DNA from: MWBF01 sp040772005
Lineage (GTDB): Bacteria; Chloroflexota; Anaerolineae; CG2-30-64-16
DNA length: 64,000 bases
NCBI GenBank assembly: GCA_040772005.1
Contig: JAXGYZ010000004.1
Coordinates: 496,001 to 560,000, forward strand
Direction: 5' to 3'
The notes below the pieces were generated by a model. It was not told where the DNA came from. It saw only the letters and a program-made list of their open reading frames with translations, and did not search any database. Each line of letters starts with the position of its first letter. The first letter of the stretch is position 1. A program made the translations under genes and the position numbers. Below are positions 42,786-50,388 of the stretch, piece by piece.

Positions 42786-43552
42786 TCAGTCTCCGAATCG
42801 GTGACCGGCGCGCAGCCGATGGGGTGTTTGCGGGCGAGGCCCCGGCCGCGGGGATAGCCCTCCGGCGTCTGGCGCACCTTGTCGATGACCACCAGGACGC
42901 GCGTCTCCGCCAGGCCGGGCACTTCGACAGGGATGAGCTTGCGCAACTGCCCGCCGAGCAGGTGGATAGCCTGTTCCGCAGCCAGGGCTTCCTCGTGCGC
43001 CGCGGTCCCCTTGTAAGCCACGACACGCCCGCCCCGCTTTGCCAGCGGCAGCAAATACTCGACCAGCGTGGGCAGCGCGGCCACCGCGCGCGCCACGACC
43101 AGGTCATACGCGGCCCGGTGCGGCTCACGCAGTGCGAGTTCTTCCGCGCGACCGTGGACCAGTTGCGCGTCGGCGATGCCCAGCCGTGCGGCCATGTGCT
43201 CCATAAAGCGCACCTTTTTGGCCGTTGCCTCCACCAACACGAGCCGCAGCCGCGGCCAGACAATGCGCAGCGCCAGCCCGGGGAAGCCTGCCCCGGCCCC
43301 GACATCCACCGTGCGCGGATTGCGGGTCAGGAATTGCGGAATGGAAACCCCATCCAGCGCAGCCAGGGCGGGAATCAACGCCAATGAGTCCAGGTAATGG
43401 CGCACCTCGACCTGTTCGGGGTCTGTGATGGCGGTCAGGTTGAACTGCTGATTCCAGGCGAGCAGTTCTTCCGTGTAGGCATCGAAGGCAGCCACCTGCG
43501 CGGGCGAGAGGGGGATGCCCAGCCGGGCCGAGCCCACTGTCAGTCGTTCCAT
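42773..43552 (-). CDS. rsmG: 16S rRNA m7G527 methyltransferase
   Basis: A 259-residue SAM methyltransferase. The family N-terminus ELLAWNQQFNLTAITDP, the SAM loop VDVGAGAGFPGLALRI and the RAVA block are clear. It methylates G527 of 16S rRNA. The last codons (EIER) and the stop are provided by the palindromic element shared with recF, so the original C-terminus may have been altered. No strong ribosome site is seen. It converges with recF. Confidence 0.93.
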   Translation of the reverse strand: MERLTVGSARLGIPLSPAQVAAFDAYTEELLAWNQQFNLTAITDPEQVEVRHYLDSLALIPALAALDGVSIPQFLTRNPRTVDVGAGAGFPGLALRIVWPRLRLVLVEATAKKVRFMEHMAARLGIADAQLVHGRAEELALREPHRAAYDLVVARAVAALPTLVEYLLPLAKRGGRVVAYKGTAAHEEALAAEQAIHLLGGQLRKLIPVEVPGLAETRVLVVIDKVRQTPEGYPRGRGLARKHPIGCAPVTDSETEIER

Positions 43553-43559
43553 GGCGGCA

Positions 43560-44747
43560 TTATACCATAGCGCGCACGCCCAGGTTGCGCGCCAGCAAGA
43601 TGCCGGGCGACCAGGGATCGTCGCCGGTGACGGTCGCGGCGGGGTCAGTCAGCCAGAAGGCCGCAGCGCCGGGATCGGCGGGCCACGGCTCGTCCGGAGC
43701 CGGGAGCCCGTATGGTTGGGCAGCGCCGTAGAGCCGGCGGCGCTCTGCGACCGCGGCCTCGGTCTCCGCCTGCCGCCCGCCGTGCCATTCCCCGGTCGCG
43801 ACCTGCTTGAGCTCTTCCAGTTCGAGGAACACGACATCATCCGGCTGCGCAATCAGCCCGGCGGCGCGCGCCTCGGCTGCGGCAGCCACCGACCAGTGCT
43901 GCGCGGCGGCCAGGGTCATGACCACACCGTCCCACGCGACGTCTGCCGCCTCCAGGAGCGCCAGCCAGCCCTGCGCCTCGCCTCCCGCGGCCCGGCCAGG
44001 CTCCGCCACGCGCGGCGCGCCAGAAGACCGGAAGATTCGCGCGGCCAGTTGCGCGAGCAGGTCCGGCACATCAGCCCAACGCCGCGCATCCGGCCGCGCT
44101 TCGCCCGGCCCGCGGTGCCCGTGCTCCGCCAGCGCGGCCGCCCGCGCCGGGTCATCCGGCGGCAGTCCCGCGACCGCCAGCATCGCACGGGCGGCGTCCG
44201 CGCTCTGCAGATGAGCCGCCCGGTAAGCGCCCTCCGGCACGGCCCTGCCCGCGGCGGGCAGCCCCGCACGCAGGATAAAGTAGGTCTTGAGCGCCTGGGT
44301 GGCCTGCGGCTCCAGTTCTTCCATCACTTGCAGCAGGTCGGCCTGGGCCCAACGCTGCCCGCGCACCCAACTCAGCCAGCGCGCCAACCCGGTGTGCAGG
44401 GCGGTCGCTTCACCCACCGCGGCTGCGAGGCGCGCTTCCGTGCGGCGGATGGCAGCGCCGGCCTGCAAGCGTGCCAGCAGCCCCGCAGGCGGCTCCGGCT
44501 GCGCAGCGCCCAGCCAGGCAGCCCCGCGCAGCGCAGCGTCGGCCGCGGCCAGTGCAGCCGCATTGACAAACACCTGCCCATCGGTCTGTAGCTGCCACAG
44601 AGGCGCCGCGGGCAGCGCAGGCGCGCCCAGCTCAAAATACGCCTGCCGCAGCGCGTCCTCAACCGGCCTGCGCAGCAGCGTCCAGGCCAGCGGGGAGGTC
44701 GTACCGGGGAACAGGTCCGCGGCCAGCCGACGGGTCCACGCGCTCAT
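43560..44747 (-). CDS. Degenerate, truncated PEP-utilizing (PPDK/rifampin phosphotransferase-like) protein
   Basis: A 395-residue, Ala-rich protein. DLFPGTTSPLAWTLL near residue 12 resembles the VFPxPVTPLTWS segment of rifampin phosphotransferase and PEP synthase-like enzymes, and PDDVVFLELEEL near 300 resembles their PEDIFFLTLEEL. The C-terminus SPGILLARNLGVRAMV aligns with the swivelling-domain SHAAIVARELGIPAVV, but the phosphorylated His is Pro and the protein ends there. It therefore looks catalytically dead. It is coupled to a TetR gene by a four-base overlap. Family assignment is by motif resemblance only. Confidence 0.5.
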   Translation of the reverse strand: MSAWTRRLAADLFPGTTSPLAWTLLRRPVEDALRQAYFELGAPALPAAPLWQLQTDGQVFVNAAALAAADAALRGAAWLGAAQPEPPAGLLARLQAGAAIRRTEARLAAAVGEATALHTGLARWLSWVRGQRWAQADLLQVMEELEPQATQALKTYFILRAGLPAAGRAVPEGAYRAAHLQSADAARAMLAVAGLPPDDPARAAALAEHGHRGPGEARPDARRWADVPDLLAQLAARIFRSSGAPRVAEPGRAAGGEAQGWLALLEAADVAWDGVVMTLAAAQHWSVAAAAEARAAGLIAQPDDVVFLELEELKQVATGEWHGGRQAETEAAVAERRRLYGAAQPYGLPAPDEPWPADPGAAAFWLTDPAATVTGDDPWSPGILLARNLGVRAMV

Positions 44748-45376
44748 CGGGCAGGCACCGGATGATCGGCAATGCCCATGAGCAGGAGGTCGAGCATGCC
44801 GGTCATCCGCTCGCCCAGGGGATAGGCGGTCTCCGCATTACACCACCGGACAAGTTGTTGCAGATACAGGGCGTTGAGCGCATCGGCCAGCACATCCGGG
44901 TCCAGCAGCGGGTTGATTTCGCGCAGCTTCTGCGCGCGGCGAATCATCAGCGAAGCCGCGGGCTTGATGCTGAAGCCGCCGGCATTGCCCGTCATCAGTT
45001 CAGGCACGGTGATGCCCTTTTCGAAGATGAGCTGGACCAGCGCGCGGTCCGCTTCCAGGCTGCCGGCCAGCGCGGCCATGAAACGCTTGAGGTTGCCGAC
45101 CGCGGAGGCGCTGCCGCCCAACATGCTGGCCGCACCCAACCGGCCAATCTCCCGCTCGCCCATGTAGCGCAGAATCGCGTCCTTGGTGGCGAAATAGTTG
45201 AAGAAGGTGCCCTTGGCCAGGCCCGCGCGGCGGGCAATCTGGTCGACGGTGGTATGCTCGTAACCTTGTTCGCGAAAGAGCGCCAGCGCGGCCTCGTACA
45301 GGCGATCGCGGCGTTCCTGCTTGCCGGCGGCGCGTTTGCCCGCAGACTCGTGTATGGCGCTCGGTTCCTGGCCCAT
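44744..45376 (-). CDS. TetR family transcriptional regulator
   Basis: A 210-residue repressor type. The N-terminal helix-turn-helix (ALFREQGYEHTTVDQIARRAGLAKGTFFNYFATKDAIL, described by ALFREQGYEHTTVDQ and KGTFFNYF) is at about residues 30-65. The variable ligand-binding half lacks recognisable specificity. AGAGGT lies before the ATG. Its stop overlaps the start of the PEP-utilizing-like gene, so it probably controls that gene and itself. Confidence 0.92.
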   Translation of the reverse strand: MGQEPSAIHESAGKRAAGKQERRDRLYEAALALFREQGYEHTTVDQIARRAGLAKGTFFNYFATKDAILRYMGEREIGRLGAASMLGGSASAVGNLKRFMAALAGSLEADRALVQLIFEKGITVPELMTGNAGGFSIKPAASLMIRRAQKLREINPLLDPDVLADALNALYLQQLVRWCNAETAYPLGERMTGMLDLLLMGIADHPVPAR

Positions 45377-45452
45377 GGCTTACCTCTGGCAGGGGAAAGA
45401 TGACTCCGGTCAACCGGGGCATTGTACACGCGGGCTGCGGGGCAAACAAAAA

Positions 45453-45480
45453 GGGGCGGAACGCTTGTTGCGTTCCCCCC
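45453..45480 (-). terminator. Terminator of the sod gene
   Basis: GGAACGC (45458-45464) pairs with GCGTTCC (45470-45476), extended by a G/C tract, followed on the minus strand by TTTTTGTTTG. It lies just beyond the sod stop. Confidence 0.75.
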
Positions 45481-45522
45481 CTGTCAGATGAGGGGAGGCC
45501 AAGGCCCCCGCTGACTATGAGC

Positions 45523-46134
45523 TTACTTGCGGGCCTTGGCGTAGTTCTCAGCCACCTGGCTCCAGTTGATCACGCTGTAGAAGTTCGTGATGTACTCGGG
45601 CCGGCGGTTTTGATACTTCAAATAATACGCGTGCTCCCAGACATCGATACCGAGGATCGGTGTGTCACCCGTCATCAGCGGGCTGTCCTGGTTGGCGGTG
45701 CTGTAGACTTCCAGGTTGCCGTTGGGCTTGACGACGAGCCAGGCCCAGCCGCTGCCGAAGCGCGTCGTAGCCGCAGCGGTGAACTTCTCCTTGAAGGCCT
45801 CGAAGCTGCCGAAGGTGCGGTCAATGGCGGCTGCCAGCTCGCCGGTCGGCTGACCGCCCGCGTTCGGGGCCATCAGCTTCCAGAACAGGGAATGATTGGC
45901 ATGGCCGCCGCCGTTGTTGCGCACGGCGGTGCGAATGTTCTCCGGCACGCTCTCGATCTTCGCGAGCAACTCTTCAATCGCCATGTCGGCGAAGGGGGTC
46001 CCTTCGATGGCCTTGTTCAGGTTGGTGATATAGGCCTGGTGATGCTTGCCATGATGGATCTGCATCGTGGTCGTGTCGATGTACGGTTCCAAGGCGCCGA
46101 AATCATACGGCAGAGACGGCAACTGATGTGTCAT
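45523..46134 (-). CDS. sodA: Superoxide dismutase (Mn/Fe family)
   Basis: A 203-residue enzyme. It carries the metal ligands HHGKHHQAYI (His near 27), GGHANHSLFW (His near 77), and the DVWEHAYYLKY block (Asp and His). GSGWAWLVV and QDSPLM (Mn-type residues rather than the Fe-type AGTP) suggest Mn preference; the metal cannot be fixed from sequence alone. It is cytoplasmic, with no signal peptide. It has its own promoter and terminator. Confidence 0.95.
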   Translation of the reverse strand: MTHQLPSLPYDFGALEPYIDTTTMQIHHGKHHQAYITNLNKAIEGTPFADMAIEELLAKIESVPENIRTAVRNNGGGHANHSLFWKLMAPNAGGQPTGELAAAIDRTFGSFEAFKEKFTAAATTRFGSGWAWLVVKPNGNLEVYSTANQDSPLMTGDTPILGIDVWEHAYYLKYQNRRPEYITNFYSVINWSQVAENYAKARK

Positions 46135-46178
46135 TCTTTCCCTCCATTACATGCAATAGGTTCGCAAACAATGTATTC

Positions 46179-46207
46179 ACTATACACCCACATGGCGCAT
46201 TTGTCAA
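46179..46207 (-). promoter_or_regulatory. Promoter of sod
   Basis: On the minus strand TTGACA (46207-46202), a 17-bp spacer, TATAGT (46184-46179), about 45 bp before the sod start. Confidence 0.8.
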
Positions 46208-46258
46208 GTTTATAAATAACTTAGTTTCTAAAATACCCTGTGATGCTGCGCAGTAGTT

Positions 46259-46287
46259 TTGACAGCCGTTTCCACAAGGTCTATAAT
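46259..46287 (+). promoter_or_regulatory. Consensus promoter of the potassium locus
   Basis: TTGACA (46259-46264), a 17-bp spacer, TATAAT (46282-46287). A perfect sigma70-type sequence, divergent from the sod promoter about 50 bp away. Confidence 0.85.
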
Positions 46288-46312
46288 AATGCAGTCTACA
46301 GCTTAGGCGGGA

Positions 46313-46343
46313 GCCTGCCCGAACATGGGTGGGCTTTTATTTA
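46313..46343 (+). terminator. Leader terminator upstream of the KimA-like gene
   Basis: GCCTGCCC (46313-46320) pairs with GGGTGGGC (46327-46334) around a 6-nt loop, followed by TTTTATTTATT. It lies only about 40 nt from the predicted transcription start. A small alternative hairpin, AGGC-GGGA-GCCT (46305-46316), would disrupt its left arm. Confidence 0.7.
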
Positions 46344-46363
46344 TTGTATATAGAGAGGCAGGG

Positions 46364-46384
46364 GTGTTGCACACAGTGCAACAC
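46364..46384 (+). promoter_or_regulatory. Nine-bp inverted repeat upstream of the KimA-like start
   Basis: GTGTTGCAC (46364-46372), ACA, GTGCAACAC (46376-46384): a perfect palindrome ending eight bases before the ATG. It may be an operator or a translation-controlling hairpin, since the purine-rich AGAGAGGCAGGGG lies on its far side and no other ribosome site is seen. Confidence 0.6.
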
Positions 46385-46392
46385 TAAACAGT

Positions 46393-48336
46393 ATGATCAG
46401 GCTTGAAGACCGGAATGGCACAGCCATTCAACACCGTACGGCGGGTTATACGCCGCGCCGTTCATGGCGCACCTGGCTGTTCGGGCGGCCATTACAAACC
46501 GCCGATGCGCCCGAACAAGCCATCCGCAAGATCGTCGGTCTGGCGGTCTTTTCTTCGGACAACATGTCCTCGATCGCGTATGCGCCCCAGGAGCTGCTCT
46601 TCGTGTTGGCCGCGGCCGGCACGGGCGCGTTCCACCTCGCTTTTCCCATCGCATTGGCCATCGTGGGGCTGCTGGCAATCCTGGTCATGTCGTACGAACA
46701 AACCATCCATGCCTATCCGAGCGGCGGCGGGGCCTACATCGTCGCGCGGGACAATCTGGGAGAGCTCCCTGCGCAGGTCGCCGGCGCGGCGCTGCTCACC
46801 GATTATATCTTGACGGTGGCCGTCTCGATTTCCTCCGGCGTGGCGCAAATCGCTTCGGCCTTCCCCTCATTGTTTCCGTGGCGCGTTGAAATTGCCATCG
46901 CTTTCATCTTGTTTGTGATGGTGATCAACCTGCGAGGGGTCAAAGAGGCAGGCGCCATTTTTGCCATCCCAACTTACTTCTTCATTATCATGCTGTTTGG
47001 CACAGTCATAGTCGCCTTCATCCGCTACATCACCGGCAGCCTGGGCACCGTCATCGATCCGCCCGAAATGGAAATGCTCCACGGGGCACAAGCTGTCAGC
47101 CTGTTCTTGATCCTGCGCGCCTTCGCCAATGGCACGAGCGCGCTCACCGGCGTTGAGGCCGTCTCGAACGGCATCACGGCGTTCCGCGAGCCGCGCAGCC
47201 GCAATGCAGGCATTACACTCATATGGATGGCCGTCATCCTGGGCACGTTGATGCTCTCGATCACCTTCCTGGCAACGCACATTCGCGCCATCCCCTCCGA
47301 GGCCGAAACGGTTGTTTCACAACTTGCGAGAACGGTCTTCGGCAGTGAAGGGCTGCTCTATCTGGGGGTCATCAGCGCCACGACCTTGATCCTGGTCATG
47401 GCCGCCAACACGGCATTTGCTGGCTTTCCGCGCCTCAGCGCGCTGCTGGCGATCGACGGCTTTCTGCCCCGGCAGCTCGCTTACCGTGGCAGCCGCCTCG
47501 TGTACTCGCGTGGGATTGCCGTTCTGGCTCTGACAGCCGCGCTGCTGGTCGTTATCTTCGACGCCAGCGTTACCAACCTGATTCCGTTGTACGCCATCGG
47601 GGTATTCCTCTCCTTCACGCTGTCGCAGAGCGGCATGGCGCGGCGCTGGTGGAAGATCGGCCATCTTGCGCCGGACGTAGAGATCAAGGAGCGCGGCTCG
47701 ACTTTGCGTTATGAGCGCAACTGGCAGCTCAAGATGATCATCAACGGCATCGGCGCGGTGTTGACCGCGATCGTGGCGCTGATCTTCGCTGTGACGAAGT
47801 TCACCGATGGCGCCTACATCGTCCTGATCTTGATTCCAATCATCGTATTCGTGCTGTCCGTCATCCACCGCCATTACCGCGGGCTTGCCAAGAGTCTGTC
47901 GCTGGACGATTACAGTGAGCCGCCCCTGGTGCCGCGCCATCGCGTGATTCTGCCCGTGAGTGGTGTGCACCGGGGCACATTAGCCGCCCTGCGCTATGCC
48001 CAAAAGCTGTCCGATGACATCACGGCGGTGCATGTGATGATCGAGCCGGAAGAGGCCGAACGGGTGCGCAAGCGGTGGGAGACCTGGGGCGAGGGCGTGC
48101 GCCTGGTGATCCTGGATTCACCCTACCGGCTCCTGGTGGAGCCGATGCTGGAATACATCGAAGAGATTGCCGCTGAACGCCAGCCCAACGAGACGATTAC
48201 CGTCGTCGTGCCGCGGTTCGTGCCGAAGCATTGGGCGGCCAATGCCCTGCATACCCAGGCGGCCACCTGGCTCCAGTTGGCGCTGCTGGGCAAGCCCGGC
48301 ATCGTCATCACGGATGTGCCCTATCAGGTCGAATGA
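46393..48336 (+). CDS. APC-superfamily permease, KimA-like potassium importer
   Basis: A 647-residue membrane protein with about 12 helices between residues 50 and 510 and a cytoplasmic C-terminal domain of about 140 residues. FSSDNMSSIAYAPQELLFVL near residue 55 and YPSGGGAYIVARDNLG near 112 match the KimA/YdaO subgroup, which imports K+ with protons and in Bacillus is inhibited by c-di-AMP. The following two TrkA genes support a potassium role. Substrate is inferred from family and context; amino-acid transport is the alternative. The ATG at 46393 lacks a standard ribosome site. Confidence 0.78.
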   Translation: MIRLEDRNGTAIQHRTAGYTPRRSWRTWLFGRPLQTADAPEQAIRKIVGLAVFSSDNMSSIAYAPQELLFVLAAAGTGAFHLAFPIALAIVGLLAILVMSYEQTIHAYPSGGGAYIVARDNLGELPAQVAGAALLTDYILTVAVSISSGVAQIASAFPSLFPWRVEIAIAFILFVMVINLRGVKEAGAIFAIPTYFFIIMLFGTVIVAFIRYITGSLGTVIDPPEMEMLHGAQAVSLFLILRAFANGTSALTGVEAVSNGITAFREPRSRNAGITLIWMAVILGTLMLSITFLATHIRAIPSEAETVVSQLARTVFGSEGLLYLGVISATTLILVMAANTAFAGFPRLSALLAIDGFLPRQLAYRGSRLVYSRGIAVLALTAALLVVIFDASVTNLIPLYAIGVFLSFTLSQSGMARRWWKIGHLAPDVEIKERGSTLRYERNWQLKMIINGIGAVLTAIVALIFAVTKFTDGAYIVLILIPIIVFVLSVIHRHYRGLAKSLSLDDYSEPPLVPRHRVILPVSGVHRGTLAALRYAQKLSDDITAVHVMIEPEEAERVRKRWETWGEGVRLVILDSPYRLLVEPMLEYIEEIAAERQPNETITVVVPRFVPKHWAANALHTQAATWLQLALLGKPGIVITDVPYQVE

Positions 48337-48362
48337 CCGGCCAGACAGAAAGTGAAGCAATC

Positions 48363-49022
48363 ATGAACGTCATCGTCGTTGGGTGTGGTCGTATCGGCGC
48401 CGAACTGGCCTATAGCCTGTTCAAGCGCGGCCACAAGGTTGTTGTCGTGGACCTCAACTCAGACGCGTTCCGCAACCTGCCAGCGGACTTCCGCGGGCGG
48501 ACGCTGGAGGGCGACGTGCTGTCGCCGGATGCGTTGCTGCGGGCGGGCATCCAGCATGCGGATGCGCTGGCCGCCGTTACGCCGTCCGACTCGATCAATG
48601 CGGTCGTCGCACACACCGCGCACACGGCCTTTGGCATCGAGCAGGTTGTCGTCCGCAACTTCGACCCGCACAAGCGATCCCTGCACGAGGTCTTTGGCCT
48701 CCAAATTGTCAGCCCCAGCGTGTGGGGCGCGCAGCGCATCGGTGAGCTCTTGAGCGACGAGCCCTTGCACACCGTCTTCTCCGCGGGCAACGGCGAGGTC
48801 GAGGTCTACGAGTTCAGTGTGCCGGCCGCGTGGCGCGACCGCAAAATCAAGGACCTCATCTTGAATGCGAAGTGCCAGCTCGTCGCGGTAACGCGCGCCG
48901 GTCGCGCGCAGTTGCCAGACCCGGACACGGTCGTGCAGCCTGATGATGTAGTCCACGTGAGCGCCACGCAAGATGGCATCGAAGAGTTGCGCAAGCGGCT
49001 CGCTGCGGTAAAGGGGGCCTGA
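48363..49022 (+). CDS. trkA: TrkA family potassium-uptake regulatory protein (copy 1)
   Basis: A 219-residue cytoplasmic protein. Residues 1-130 form the Rossmann RCK_N/TrkA-N domain (NVIVVGCGRIGAELAYSL; VDLNSD), and residues 140-215 the RCK_C/TrkA-C domain. Such proteins gate K+ transporters in response to nucleotides (NAD(H), ATP/ADP or c-di-AMP). It starts 26 bp after the KimA-like gene and ends one base before the second copy, suggesting a hetero-oligomeric gating ring. No TrkH/KtrB-like channel gene is in the window. Confidence 0.9.
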   Translation: MNVIVVGCGRIGAELAYSLFKRGHKVVVVDLNSDAFRNLPADFRGRTLEGDVLSPDALLRAGIQHADALAAVTPSDSINAVVAHTAHTAFGIEQVVVRNFDPHKRSLHEVFGLQIVSPSVWGAQRIGELLSDEPLHTVFSAGNGEVEVYEFSVPAAWRDRKIKDLILNAKCQLVAVTRAGRAQLPDPDTVVQPDDVVHVSATQDGIEELRKRLAAVKGA

Positions 49023-49023
49023 T

Positions 49024-49692
49024 ATGTTCGTCTTGATTGCCGGCGGCGGCCGGACCGGCGCGCAACTGGGGACGCTGCTAGTCGCACAGGGCCATAAAGT
49101 TCACCTCATCGAGAACCGGCTCGATGTGCTGGCGCGCATCCATCACGAGCTGCCGACGGAAGTTATCTACGAGGGGAATCCTACCCATCCGGCCATGCTG
49201 GAGCAGGCGGGCATCCAACAGGCCCAGGTATTGGCGGCCTGTACGACAGATGACGCCGACAACCTGACGCTGTGTTACCTGGCGCGTAAGAAGTACAATG
49301 TGCCGCGCACCATCGGGCGCATCAATAACCCGCGCAGCCAATGGCTCTTTAACCAGATGTTCTGCGTGGATGTGGCCATCAACCAGGCCGACCTGATGGC
49401 CAAGCTCATTGCGGAGGAAATGTCGCTGGGCGACATGATCACCCTGCTGAAGCTGCGCAAGGGTGAATATATGGTGGTCGAGGAGAAAATCCCCGAAGGC
49501 GCCCGCGCGGTGGGGATGGCGATCAAGGACCTGTCGCTGCCGGAGAAGTCGGTCATCGCCGCGATCCTGCGGAAGGGTGAAATGGTGGTACCCCGCGGCC
49601 CAACGACGCTGCAAGTCAACGACGAGATTATCGCCGTGACCGACTCGCAGGGCGCGGAGCAACTGGCACAGCTTTTCGCGCGGCAGAAGTAG
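49024..49692 (+). CDS. trkA: TrkA family potassium-uptake regulatory protein (copy 2)
   Basis: A 222-residue RCK protein, paralogue of the preceding one. MFVLIAGGGRTGAQLGTLL shows the GxGxxG-like nucleotide loop (GGGRTG), and IENRLDVLARI follows the second strand. RCK_C lies at about 140-215 (VPRGPTTLQVNDEIIAVT). It shares the transcript with the KimA-like gene and copy 1. A strong palindrome ends the locus. Confidence 0.9.
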   Translation: MFVLIAGGGRTGAQLGTLLVAQGHKVHLIENRLDVLARIHHELPTEVIYEGNPTHPAMLEQAGIQQAQVLAACTTDDADNLTLCYLARKKYNVPRTIGRINNPRSQWLFNQMFCVDVAINQADLMAKLIAEEMSLGDMITLLKLRKGEYMVVEEKIPEGARAVGMAIKDLSLPEKSVIAAILRKGEMVVPRGPTTLQVNDEIIAVTDSQGAEQLAQLFARQK

Positions 49693-49704
49693 TGCTCACT
49701 CCTG

Positions 49705-49744
49705 CTAACGGGTTTTGGGGCAATGCGGCCCCAAAACCCGTTAG
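49705..49744. terminator. Bidirectional terminator between trkA and nadD
   Basis: CTAACGGGTTTTGGGG (49705-49720) and CCCCAAAACCCGTTAG (49729-49744) form a 16-bp perfect stem with an 8-nt loop between convergent genes. Confidence 0.75.
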
Positions 49745-49748
49745 ACTA

Positions 49749-50387
49749 TCAACCGCGATACAGTCCCCGCTCACACACATACTCCCGCACCGGTTCCGGC
49801 ACGAAGTAGCGGATGCTCCGGCCCGCGGCCACGCGGCTGCGCAGGTCGTTCGATGCAATCTCCAGCTCCGGCATGTCCAACAGCGTCACGCGAGCGCGGA
49901 TGCCCGGCAGCCGCGCCTCCAGGTCGGCCCAGTCCAGGTCGACGTTGGGCCGCGTCAGCGCCACGAGATGACACGAGGCCAGCAGTTCTGCCGGGCGATA
50001 CCACTTGGGCAGGTCGGCCAGGCTGTCATACCCCATGAGGAAGTAGAGCTCGACCGTGGATGGCAGTTGCGCCTTCAGGATGCGGATCAGGTCCACCGTG
50101 TAGTGGGGGCCGGGGCGGTCGGCGTCCACCCGTGAGACATCAAAGGCATCGTTGCCCGCAATCGCCAGCCGGGTCATGTGGACGCGATCCTCGACGGGCG
50201 CGAGCCGGCGGTCGCGCTTGTGGGGCGGCTCGCCGGCGGGGACGAAATACACGCGCACCAACCCCAGTTGGTCGCGCGCCTCCTCGGCGAGCGCCAGATG
50301 GCCGATGTGGATGGGGTCAAATGAGCCGCCCAGGACGCCGACGCGTGCGCCGTCCGGCCATGGGTTGCCCGCTGCGGCGTCGGCCAT
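49749..50387 (-). CDS. nadD: Nicotinate-nucleotide adenylyltransferase
   Basis: A 212-residue nucleotidyltransferase joining NaMN and ATP to deamido-NAD. GVLGGSFDPIHIGHLALAEEA (in part: GGSFDPIHIGH) near residue 20 is the T/HxGH motif; LADLPKWYRPAELL and SNDLRSRVAAG are conserved, the latter being the ISSTxIR-like segment. The ATG at 50387 begins MADAAAGNPWP and directly follows obgE, the frequent obgE-nadD pair. It converges with trkA. Confidence 0.93.
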   Translation of the reverse strand: MADAAAGNPWPDGARVGVLGGSFDPIHIGHLALAEEARDQLGLVRVYFVPAGEPPHKRDRRLAPVEDRVHMTRLAIAGNDAFDVSRVDADRPGPHYTVDLIRILKAQLPSTVELYFLMGYDSLADLPKWYRPAELLASCHLVALTRPNVDLDWADLEARLPGIRARVTLLDMPELEIASNDLRSRVAAGRSIRYFVPEPVREYVCERGLYRG

Positions 50388-50388
50388 C

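Noticed and set aside
46295..46343. c-di-AMP (ydaO) riboswitch upstream of the KimA-like gene
   Set aside because: The distance between the promoter and terminator is about 45 nt, too short for the ydaO element, and its conserved segments are absent.
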